This document shows, piece after piece, positions 1 through 5,567 of a stretch of 6,866 nucleotides of DNA. Both the position numbers and the translations under genes were made by a program. A model generated the notes under the pieces. It was not told where the DNA came from. It was given only the letters and a program-made list of their open reading frames with translations, and did no database searches. The DNA comes from Thiofilum sp039797965 (GTDB lineage: Bacteria; Pseudomonadota; Gammaproteobacteria; Thiotrichales; Thiotrichaceae): NCBI GenBank assembly GCA_039797965.1, contig JBDKGX010000129.1:1-6866 (forward strand). The letters are read 5' to 3'. The number at the start of each line of letters is the position of its first letter. Positions within the stretch are counted from its first letter, which is position 1.

Positions 1-1220
1 GGCAAACCCTTGAGCATTAAAGCACCATAAGCATCTTCATAGCACACGGATAGGCGCATGACTTGCCCCGCTACTGTCATTGTCACCCCACCTGTCCAAG
101 GACTTAAATTCGCAAACGGTACACGAATAAAATCCCCCATCCATTTGAGGTGTTCCAGCAATGGGGTGTACTCACTAAAAGGTACTAGCTGCTGCTTGGC
201 ATACACATCCAAACGACCATCTCCACCAATCCGCATAATGGCGTTATAGGTCTTACCTTCATTAGGATTGGCATAAAATCCGCCCATCAATAAATCACGG
301 TCAGTGCCACTGATAATGTCCGCTAAAGGATAGACAATATCATCCATAGAATTATGGAAGAAATCCGGTAAAGCCGTTTCTGGCCAAACGACCACGTGTG
401 AACGATCAATGGCGGATAGGCCATCTGCTTGAGGGTCTAGCGCCATATCAATTTGCTTACGCATATGCTCGTCACGCAGTTCAGGTTTAAACTTTTCTTC
501 TTGGGGTAAATTCCCCTGAATTAAGCTCATATAGAGCTTTTCACCGGAGGGCGTTGTCCATGTAATAGACTGCAACGCATAACCTGCGACTAGTGATATC
601 ACTAATACACTGACGGAGACTAGACGTGCTTTAGTACTACCGATGATAAGTACTACTAAGGCTCCCGCCCCTAATGCCACCAGATAACTAATCCCTTGTG
701 AGCCAATAAGCGGCGCAAACCCTACCAAAGGGGTATCAATCTGAGCATGCCCTAATTGCAACCAAGGAAAGCCCCCCAATAACAGCCAGCCCCGTAACCA
801 CTCTATCAGCCACCAAAACGCCGGAAAGAATATTAATAGCTGCACAGTACTAGCAAAACGCTGAGTGAAATAGCTCATCCCTCCCAGCATTAATAAATAC
901 AACGCCATAATCAGTACAAATAAACCGACCATAGTACCTGCTAAAATTATATTAGCACCGCCATAATCATGCAGACTGACATATAGCCAATGAGCGCCCC
1001 CAGCAAATACACCCATACCAAATAACCAGCCTAATAATAGGCGTTGCTTTAAAGTACTGGGTATTAATAGTAACCAAAATAAAGCGGCTGGAGCTAACCA
1101 AGCAACTACACGAATTTCAAAAGGAGCAAAAGCTAAAACCAAACACAAGCCCGCTATTAACGCGCTGAGATAGTGCCATCCAGCCAATTGGGTTGGCACT
1201 AAAGAACGGTTCAACAACAT
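1..1220 (-). CDS. lnt: Apolipoprotein N-acyltransferase (Lnt), C-terminus cut by window edge
   Basis: This enzyme transfers an acyl chain from a membrane phospholipid to the N-terminal diacylglyceryl-cysteine of apolipoproteins, the last step of lipoprotein maturation in the inner membrane. Translating the minus strand from the ATG at 1220-1218 gives 406 open residues to the left edge. Residues 1 to about 225 are very hydrophobic and form several membrane segments. A nitrilase-like (carbon-nitrogen hydrolase) domain starts near residue 230 with SLIQGNLPQEEKF. The catalytic triad of the family is visible: Glu281 in VVWPETALP, Lys342 in YAKQQLVPFSEYTP and Cys393 in CYED, matching E. coli E267, K335 and C387 in order and spacing. 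Glu350 and Glu395 also match conserved family residues. E. coli Lnt is about 512 residues, so roughly 100 C-terminal residues are missing here because of the window edge, not a mutation. A GGTGG Shine-Dalgarno-like stretch lies 10 bases before the ATG. An in-frame GTG 12 codons upstream is a less likely start. Confidence -1.
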   Translation of the reverse strand, partial: MLLNRSLVPTQLAGWHYLSALIAGLCLVLAFAPFEIRVVAWLAPAALFWLLLIPSTLKQRLLLGWLFGMGVFAGGAHWLYVSLHDYGGANIILAGTMVGLFVLIMALYLLMLGGMSYFTQRFASTVQLLIFFPAFWWLIEWLRGWLLLGGFPWLQLGHAQIDTPLVGFAPLIGSQGISYLVALGAGALVVLIIGSTKARLVSVSVLVISLVAGYALQSITWTTPSGEKLYMSLIQGNLPQEEKFKPELRDEHMRKQIDMALDPQADGLSAIDRSHVVVWPETALPDFFHNSMDDIVYPLADIISGTDRDLLMGGFYANPNEGKTYNAIMRIGGDGRLDVYAKQQLVPFSEYTPLLEHLKWMGDFIRVPFANLSPWTGGVTMTVAGQVMRLSVCYEDAYGALMLKGL

Positions 1221-1260
1221 GTAAAATAATCCACCACATGGATCAAAAAGACCCACCTTA

Positions 1261-1287
1261 TAAAACCTACCTCTAGACTGAAGTAGG
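1261..1287 (-). terminator. Rho-independent terminator of the yedI-like gene
   Basis: Read on the minus strand, CCTACTTC, a six-base loop and GAGGTAGG form an eight-pair stem followed by TTTTAT. The stem is complete only in the minus-strand RNA, where the sixth position is a U:G wobble. In plus-strand RNA the same position is a C/A mismatch and no U tract follows. This polarity fits termination after the yedI-like gene, which ends 33 bases upstream. The U tract is short, so termination may be partial and some transcripts could read on into lnt. Confidence 0.55.
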
Positions 1288-1319
1288 ATAAATACTGCTA
1301 TTTTCTATTGAATGAGTAG

Positions 1320-2279
1320 TCAAGCATGCACTTCAGCAGGTTTTCCTAACAGTTTACGAATCAACATCACTATCGCCAATACCACGGCACCCGCTACAAT
1401 ACCACCAACAGTATCAATCATAGTGGGAGTGACTATCGCTAAAAATGAACCTATATTAGGTAAATTAGCCGCTAACGTATTCAAATGTTCAGTGAAATGA
1501 TGCACAGAGGGAACTAACTCTCCTAAACCATGCATTAAAATACTGCCCCCTACCATAAACATCGCCGCAGTACCCACAATACTTAAAGTTTTCATTAAAA
1601 CAGGCGCTGCATTTAAAAGTACTCGTCCTATAGCTCGTAATAACTTTTTAATAATCGAATTACCCGCTAAACGATTTAGATATAAGCCCAAATCATCCAT
1701 TTTTACAATGGCTGCTACAAAACCATAAACCCCTACTGTCATAGCAAAGGCAATTAAAGTCAGTACTAAAATTTGTTGCTCTAAAGAAGCGGTTTTAACC
1801 ACCCCTAAAGCAATTACAATAATTTCAGCCGATAAAATAAAATCAGTCCGAATAGCCCCTTTAATCTTATCTTTTTCAAAGGCTACCATATCGACTTTTT
1901 CGTCAACTAGTGCATGTAAATGATCAGCATGCTCATCGTCATTATCAGCCATACTATGAAATAGCTTCTCTACCCCTTCATAACATAAATACAGCCCTCC
2001 TATCATCAATAGTGGAGTGATAGCTTGAGGAATAAAGTAACTAATTAATAAAGCGGCGGGTACTAAAATAGCTTTATTGAGTAAAGAGCCTAATGCTACC
2101 GACCAGACAACAGGTAGTTCACGATCTGCACTAATGCCAGAGACTTGTTGGGCATTTAAAGCTAAGTCATCACCGAGTACCCCAGCCGTTTTTTTAGCCG
2201 CCACCTTAGTCATCATTGCCACATCATCTAAAATCGTCGCAATGTCATCTAAGAGGGTTAACAGACTTCCACCTGCCAT
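1320..2279 (-). CDS. yedI: DUF808 / YedI family inner-membrane protein
   Basis: The product is a 319-residue integral membrane protein of unknown function, related to E. coli YedI (DUF808, about 305 residues). The N-terminus MAGGSLLTLLDDIATILDDV, followed by AAKKTAGVLGDDLALNAQQV, RELPVVW and ITPLLMIGGLYLCYEGVEK, is the signature I recall for this family. Hydrophobic stretches suitable for membrane segments lie near residues 70-95, 145-165, 168-192, 222-248 and 288-308. A charged, His/Asp/Glu-rich loop (around residues 108-130) sits between the first and second. I place the start at 2279 because family members begin at MAG and because AAAGGA sits about seven bases upstream. An in-frame ATG at 2312 would add 11 residues (MCPIDSIKGFS) that do not look like the family, although AGGG also precedes it. 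The gene is divergent from the paaX-like gene and is followed by a terminator before lnt. Identity is firm; function is unknown. Confidence 0.92.
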   Translation of the reverse strand: MAGGSLLTLLDDIATILDDVAMMTKVAAKKTAGVLGDDLALNAQQVSGISADRELPVVWSVALGSLLNKAILVPAALLISYFIPQAITPLLMIGGLYLCYEGVEKLFHSMADNDDEHADHLHALVDEKVDMVAFEKDKIKGAIRTDFILSAEIIVIALGVVKTASLEQQILVLTLIAFAMTVGVYGFVAAIVKMDDLGLYLNRLAGNSIIKKLLRAIGRVLLNAAPVLMKTLSIVGTAAMFMVGGSILMHGLGELVPSVHHFTEHLNTLAANLPNIGSFLAIVTPTMIDTVGGIVAGAVVLAIVMLIRKLLGKPAEVHA

Positions 2280-2302
2280 ACTGAATCCTTTTATGCTATC
2301 AA

Positions 2303-2321
2303 TAGGGCACATCTTGCCCTA
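2303..2321. repeat. Inverted repeat in the yedI leader
   Basis: TAGGGCA, five bases and TGCCCTA form a perfect seven-base inverted repeat that ends 24 bases upstream of the preferred yedI start. It spans the alternative upstream ATG (2312-2310). It could be a protein-binding operator or a small leader hairpin in the yedI mRNA. The sequence does not distinguish these. Confidence 0.4.
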
Positions 2322-2338
2322 GGTGTGTGAGTACGTCT

Positions 2339-2366
2339 AGTTAGCTTCGTTGCTTGAAACCTAACT
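2339..2366. repeat. Inverted repeat between yedI and paaX
   Basis: AGTTAG and CTAACT are separated by 16 bases in the divergent intergenic region, about one and a half helical turns apart centre to centre. The right arm overlaps the -35 hexamer of the proposed paaX promoter, which is where an autoregulatory operator could lie. The arms are only six bases and could be chance. They do not resemble the E. coli PaaX operator as I remember it. Confidence 0.25.
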
Positions 2367-2393
2367 GACATCTAAACTATTCCGCGCTATTAT
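2365..2393 (+). promoter_or_regulatory. Sigma70-like promoter of the paaX-like gene
   Basis: CTGACA (five of six matches to the -35 consensus) and TATTAT (five of six to the -10 consensus) are separated by 17 bases. They face the paaX-like gene, and transcription would start near base 2400, giving a leader of about 35 bases. This is the best promoter match in the divergent region. I see no equally good match in the opposite direction for yedI. Confidence 0.55.
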
Positions 2394-2434
2394 CGCCCCC
2401 TCACTCGCTATCACACAGTCTTGCACTACTAATT

Positions 2435-3418
2435 ATGTCACCCAAACCACACAATGCCTTTAATCTTGCTACTGATCAACTGATTGAGCACTTTGCAGCG
2501 AAACGACCTATTCATGCCAACTCATTAATTTTAACCATTTTTGGTGATGCGGTGTGTCCTTATGGCGGCTCTATTTGGCTAGGTAGTTTAATTAAATTAG
2601 TCGAACCCTTAGGAATTAACCAGCGTTTGGTACGGACTTCAGTGTTCCGCTTGTCTGAAAAAGGTATTTTGCAAGCTCAACAACGAGGACGACGAAGCTA
2701 CTACGAACTCACCAAGCGTGGCTTTCGACAATTCACCAGCGCAGCTAAACGTATTTATCTTCATCCGAGTAGTGAATGGAATGGTCAATGGCAATTATTG
2801 ATTACGGCTATTGGTGACCTGAGTTTAGACACGCGAGAGGTACTTCGTAAAGAGTTAGAATGGCTAGGATTTAGTCGCTTAATGCCGGGTTTATTCGCCC
2901 ATCCAACGGCTGATCAGGATGCCGTCCGCAAACTTTTACATGAGATGAATTTAACACCTCATGTAGTGTGGCTGAGCGCTAGTCCACAAGATCAAACATT
3001 GGGCATGATTAGCCATCAACTGATGACGGCAAGCTTTAAGCCCGACACACTAGAAAATGAATACCAACAATTTTTAGAGCGCTTCACGCCTTTATTAACC
3101 GCCTGTGAAAACACTCAAGTACTCGATCCAGAGCGTTGCTTCCTAGTACGAACATTGCTCATTCATAGTTTTAGACGGATTTTGCTGCGAGAACCAGAGT
3201 TACCGATGGAGTTATTACCCGCCGACTCGATTAGTCGCCAAGCACGAGTGATGACTGAACAACTGTATAAGCGTATTACCACCCCAGCCGATAAACATTT
3301 TTCAACGATTAGTGAGTCCGAACAAGGCCCTCTACTCCATCCCACCGATGACTATTATCAACGCTTTGGTGGATTACCGTTATTTTCGCCAGAACTCATG
3401 ACTGAACCCAGTACTTAG
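2435..3418 (+). CDS. paaX: PaaX family transcriptional repressor
   Basis: The 327-residue product matches E. coli PaaX (316 residues) along its whole length. In E. coli this protein represses the phenylacetate-degradation genes until phenylacetyl-CoA binds. An N-terminal winged-helix region spans about residues 28-100 and includes GDAVCPYGGSIWLGSL, LVRTSVFRLSEKG and GRRSYYELT. The middle domain (about 110-185) has WNGQWQLL and LEWLGFSRLMPGLFAHP. The C-terminal domain includes ERCFLVRTLLIHSFRRILL and ELPMELLPAD, and the protein ends with the family motif YYQRFGGLPLF. The start is the first ATG of the open frame, but no Shine-Dalgarno sequence precedes it, so translation may be weak. The gene is divergent from yedI. 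None of the usual partners (paaA-K, paaY) lie in the window, so the regulated genes must be elsewhere. The ligand could differ from phenylacetyl-CoA; family assignment is firm, target specificity is inferred. Confidence 0.9.
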   Translation: MSPKPHNAFNLATDQLIEHFAAKRPIHANSLILTIFGDAVCPYGGSIWLGSLIKLVEPLGINQRLVRTSVFRLSEKGILQAQQRGRRSYYELTKRGFRQFTSAAKRIYLHPSSEWNGQWQLLITAIGDLSLDTREVLRKELEWLGFSRLMPGLFAHPTADQDAVRKLLHEMNLTPHVVWLSASPQDQTLGMISHQLMTASFKPDTLENEYQQFLERFTPLLTACENTQVLDPERCFLVRTLLIHSFRRILLREPELPMELLPADSISRQARVMTEQLYKRITTPADKHFSTISESEQGPLLHPTDDYYQRFGGLPLFSPELMTEPST

Positions 3419-3432
3419 GCAAAAGTACTGGG
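3407..3432. terminator. Hairpin over the paaX stop codon, built from two AGTACT copies
   Basis: CCCAGTACTT and AAGTACTGGG form a perfect ten-pair stem with a six-base loop. The paaX stop codon TAG sits at the stem-loop junction (3416-3418). Neither strand has a proper U tract after the stem (CTAGTAAAA on plus, TTCAG on minus). It is therefore a strong structure at a convergent gene boundary rather than a textbook intrinsic terminator. Each arm contains the over-represented palindrome AGTACT. Confidence 0.5.
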
Positions 3433-3451
3433 CTAGTAAAAGTCTTAATGC

Positions 3452-3480
3452 TCCAGCAGATTAGCGTTGCCTCTGCTGGA
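3452..3480. terminator. Second hairpin between convergent genes
   Basis: TCCAGCAGA and TCTGCTGGA form a perfect nine-pair, GC-containing stem with an eleven-base loop. The hairpin lies midway between the paaX stop and the stop of the minus-strand gene at 3500. It has no U run immediately after it on either strand; on the minus strand CTTTTAC follows some nine bases later. Its position suggests a bidirectional transcript end or a block to exonucleases. Confidence 0.45.
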
Positions 3481-3499
3481 TACCTGCTATGGGAGTACT

Positions 3500-5074
3500 T
3501 TATGCCCAACGACCTACGATCAATTTACCACCTGCTTTTTGCTCCATTAGGGTAGTACGGGCGCTATAGCGAGTATCTACCAAATAGATAGGCTCTGAAC
3601 TATACGTCACCTCAGATGACGTGATACGTCCATTAACATCGAGAGTGACGGTCACTTCCTCCGCATAAGTATTCACAATACTCAATCCTACTCCCTCTAC
3701 ACTCGTAGCAGCCGAGTTATCCCGCACATCATCATAGGAGCCGACTGCCATAATAATTTTACGCGTACGTCCTGTAGTATCTTTTTCAACTTTAACAACG
3801 GTCACTGTATGATCAAACGTGCCATCACCCGTATGATCAATAAAAATCAAATGACCTGCTTGTAGTTGATTTACAGGTACTTCGGGTAATGTGAGATTGC
3901 CACGATTTTCAAAAGCGGGATTCCAATCAAATAAACGGTAGGCGGATTTAGCGACTTGATTAGCACTAATTTCTGGGTAATGGACATTCACGCCATACAA
4001 CATGGACTGCTCAGGATCAAGCGCTTGGACTTTTAAAATAGCTTCATAGCCTACTCGCGTGACGCCTAAACCGGTTTCACTCTTGAGCCTATCCGCACGA
4101 GTAAATAAACCTTGGGTTTTATTAGTAGTGGCTACAATCCAGCGCTTTTCAGCCGCTGCCGTTTTCAAAATAGGATGCGGCAATGAAATCATGCGATCTT
4201 CACGCAACTGCTTACGGAACTGATCCATGAAAAATAACGCCAAATTTTTACAATCCCCTTCTACCTGATTACGTTTCATGACCTCCCAGTAATCGCCCAC
4301 AAATTTACCGTAAGCCGCCTGAATTTCCGCACTCGCCCACGAATAAATTTCCGCAGTGCCCCGAATGGTAATCACCGGCAAGCCTAGCTGGCGAAAGGAA
4401 GATAGATATAGGAGTGGGTCAATAGCTTTCGCCGCTGGTGTACGTAGGTCAAAACTGGCTAACAGTTGATCGAGTAAATTTAGGGTTTGGGCATTCACCG
4501 TTCCGGTTACAAGTAAACCGCGCTGGCTTTGAAACGCTTTTAACGCCTGCTCTGTCATGCCACCGAATGCGCCATCACATAAACCTTTCAAATACCCCAA
4601 ACGTCCTAGGGTGTATTGAATAGCTACGACAGCATTGCCACTGGCTCCTCGTTTAAGCTCAGCACGTAATCCATTTGGAAAACCATTAGCCAACGCTTTA
4701 TCTCGTAGTACACCTACGCTTACAGGAGCGGGAGCAGGTCTTGGGGCAGGAGCAGGATTAGTAGAACTGGGGGCAGGAGCAGGGGCAACAGTCATAGGCT
4801 TAGCTAACTCACGTAGAGCGGCCATAGCTCGCCCTACCATAGTGGGTTGAGTACTAGTGCCTAAATTAACGGATTGCCCATCGCCATCATTATCGAGGCG
4901 GTCGAGAGATTTAAACAGCGCCTCCATCTCAACGCCGCTAATCAATCCATTATTATTGGCATCAATACCACCCCAACTAAAGCTAGCTAGACGCGGCTCA
5001 CGTTTGGCTTCAGCAAGATTGATTTGCTTATTCGCCATTTCTTGTAAAAATTCAGCACGGGTGAGTGTAACCAT
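3500..5074 (-). CDS. EF-hand and peptidoglycan-binding protein with NlpC/P60-like Cys/His C-terminal domain
   Basis: I do not recognise this 524-residue protein as a named family, but its modules are readable. Residues 38-49 form a canonical EF-hand loop (DANNNGLISGVE: D1, N3, N5, G6, I8, E12). Residues 61-72 (DNDGDGQSVNLG) look like a second, degenerate calcium loop. A Pro/Ala-rich linker covers about 97-118. Residues 142-203 are a classic PG_binding_1 domain, with AIQYTLGRLGYL, CDGAFGGMTEQALKAFQ and LVTGTVNAQTL. The C-terminal 300 residues contain GDCKNLALFF (Cys275) and LQAGHLIFIDHTGDGTFDHTVTVVKVE (His422). These resemble the catalytic Cys and His motifs of NlpC/P60 or CHAP peptidases, but the Cys-His gap of about 147 residues is much longer than usual. 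No signal peptide or membrane segment is visible. A cell-wall hydrolase or non-Sec-exported effector is an inference. GGAG lies nine bases before the ATG. Confidence 0.8.
   Translation of the reverse strand: MVTLTRAEFLQEMANKQINLAEAKREPRLASFSWGGIDANNNGLISGVEMEALFKSLDRLDNDGDGQSVNLGTSTQPTMVGRAMAALRELAKPMTVAPAPAPSSTNPAPAPRPAPAPVSVGVLRDKALANGFPNGLRAELKRGASGNAVVAIQYTLGRLGYLKGLCDGAFGGMTEQALKAFQSQRGLLVTGTVNAQTLNLLDQLLASFDLRTPAAKAIDPLLYLSSFRQLGLPVITIRGTAEIYSWASAEIQAAYGKFVGDYWEVMKRNQVEGDCKNLALFFMDQFRKQLREDRMISLPHPILKTAAAEKRWIVATTNKTQGLFTRADRLKSETGLGVTRVGYEAILKVQALDPEQSMLYGVNVHYPEISANQVAKSAYRLFDWNPAFENRGNLTLPEVPVNQLQAGHLIFIDHTGDGTFDHTVTVVKVEKDTTGRTRKIIMAVGSYDDVRDNSAATSVEGVGLSIVNTYAEEVTVTLDVNGRITSSEVTYSSEPIYLVDTRYSARTTLMEQKAGGKLIVGRWA
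4721..4786 (-). repeat. Low-complexity Pro/Ala linker with short direct repeats
   Basis: On the plus strand the 14-base unit GGGGCAGGAGCAGG occurs at 4743-4756 and again at 4770-4783, with further partial copies around them. On the coding strand this reads as alternating Pro and Ala codons, forming a flexible tether between the EF-hand region and the peptidoglycan-binding domain. Such stretches are prone to length change by slippage. Confidence 0.6.
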
Positions 5075-5105
5075 CCTTGAAAGCTCCCAGAAACTACAAA
5101 CCTAG

Positions 5106-5135
5106 ATCATAACGCTTAATGGCTAGGAGTGTTAA
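5106..5135 (-). promoter_or_regulatory. Candidate sigma70 promoter of the EF-hand/PG-binding gene
   Basis: On the minus strand TTAACA (five of six) and TATGAT (five of six) are separated by 18 bases. The -35 hexamer overlaps the stop codon of the upstream cysteine-cluster gene, and the start codon lies about 30 bases beyond the -10. If real, the gene can be expressed on its own even if it is also read from upstream. Confidence 0.4.
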
Positions 5136-5515
5136 TGCTGAGTACTTTTTTGGGTATAAGCACAATAGCCTGCCTTGGAACCAATAGTCGGATGCAACCT
5201 ACAAGTCTCAGGACGCTTATCATACACTGTACAGCGTCGAGTACTCGCCTCTAAATATAAACAATCACCATTAGAGCGTTGGGCTAAAATAAATAACTCG
5301 GTCTTAGCATTAAAATGGCGAATAATTCGCTGTTTTTCTAAACGTTTGGCAATTTGCTTTAGAGGTTCTTCCAACTCAAACTCATCGACCACCCCTAAGC
5401 GCACTAGATCAAGTACTTTGACCTCAACAGGCATAGTGCAACAACTGCCCATACAGTCATTGCATAGCCCTTTACGATACTTCACCCACGTTTCTAAACG
5501 CTCAATATCCGCCAT
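5132..5515 (-). CDS. YkgJ family cysteine-cluster protein (putative metal or Fe-S binding)
   Basis: The product is a 127-residue soluble protein with eight cysteines in the arrangement typical of the YkgJ/UPF0153 cysteine-cluster family. They are Cys18, Cys21 and the pair Cys25-Cys26 (CNDCMGSCC), then Cys85 (GDCLYLE), Cys95 (RRCTVYDKRP), Cys105 (ETCRLHP) and Cys118. The spaced cysteines and the conserved RPxxCRxHP motif suggest a zinc or iron-sulfur site; the biochemical role of the family is unknown to me. There is no signal peptide or membrane segment, so it should be cytoplasmic. The start is the ATG at 5515-5513, with TTAGG about nine bases upstream. It lies 52 bases after the aminotransferase and 57 bases before the EF-hand gene on the same strand. 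This allows an operon but gives no functional link. Confidence 0.85.
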   Translation of the reverse strand: MADIERLETWVKYRKGLCNDCMGSCCTMPVEVKVLDLVRLGVVDEFELEEPLKQIAKRLEKQRIIRHFNAKTELFILAQRSNGDCLYLEASTRRCTVYDKRPETCRLHPTIGSKAGYCAYTQKSTQH

Positions 5516-5529
5516 TTTTTAACCTAACT

Positions 5530-5560
5530 CTTTTATAAAAGTACTTACTTTTGTTGACTA
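5530..5560 (-). promoter_or_regulatory. Candidate promoter and palindromes before the cysteine-cluster gene
   Basis: On the minus strand TAGTCA (four of six) and TATAAA (five of six) are 17 bases apart and precede the gene starting at 5515. The -10 lies in a 12-base perfect palindrome, CTTTTATAAAAG (5530-5541). This overlaps a second near-palindrome, AAAAGTA-CT-TACTTTT (5537-5552), which contains one AGTACT copy. The AT-rich symmetry could also be a weak transcript end for the aminotransferase gene, so the promoter call is tentative. Confidence 0.35.
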
Positions 5561-5567
5561 CCTTAAA

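Noticed and set aside
58..249. Short plus-strand open frame opposite lnt
   Set aside because: It lies fully antisense to the well-supported nitrilase domain of Lnt, has no Shine-Dalgarno sequence and no recognisable protein features.
2280..2312. Upstream start for the YedI-like protein
   Set aside because: The extra residues MCPIDSIKGFS are not seen in the family, and a well-placed AAAGGA precedes the ATG at 2279.
2077..2322. 81-codon plus-strand open frame
   Set aside because: It is antisense to the most conserved N-terminal part of the YedI-like protein and lacks membrane segments or motifs of its own.
4635..4850. Plus-strand open frame with a Gly/Ala-rich stretch
   Set aside because: It is the antisense reading of the Pro/Ala linker in the 524-residue protein; the repetitive composition comes from the complementary strand.
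5175..5522. 115-codon plus-strand open frame
   Set aside because: It is antisense over nearly the whole cysteine-cluster gene, whose Cys pattern is clearly the real product; the Ser/Arg-rich translation looks like a shadow.
3419..5567. Toxin-immunity pair around the putative cell-wall hydrolase
   Set aside because: No neighbouring gene encodes a small secreted or membrane protein that could act as a periplasmic immunity partner; the only adjacent small gene is a cytoplasmic cysteine-cluster protein.
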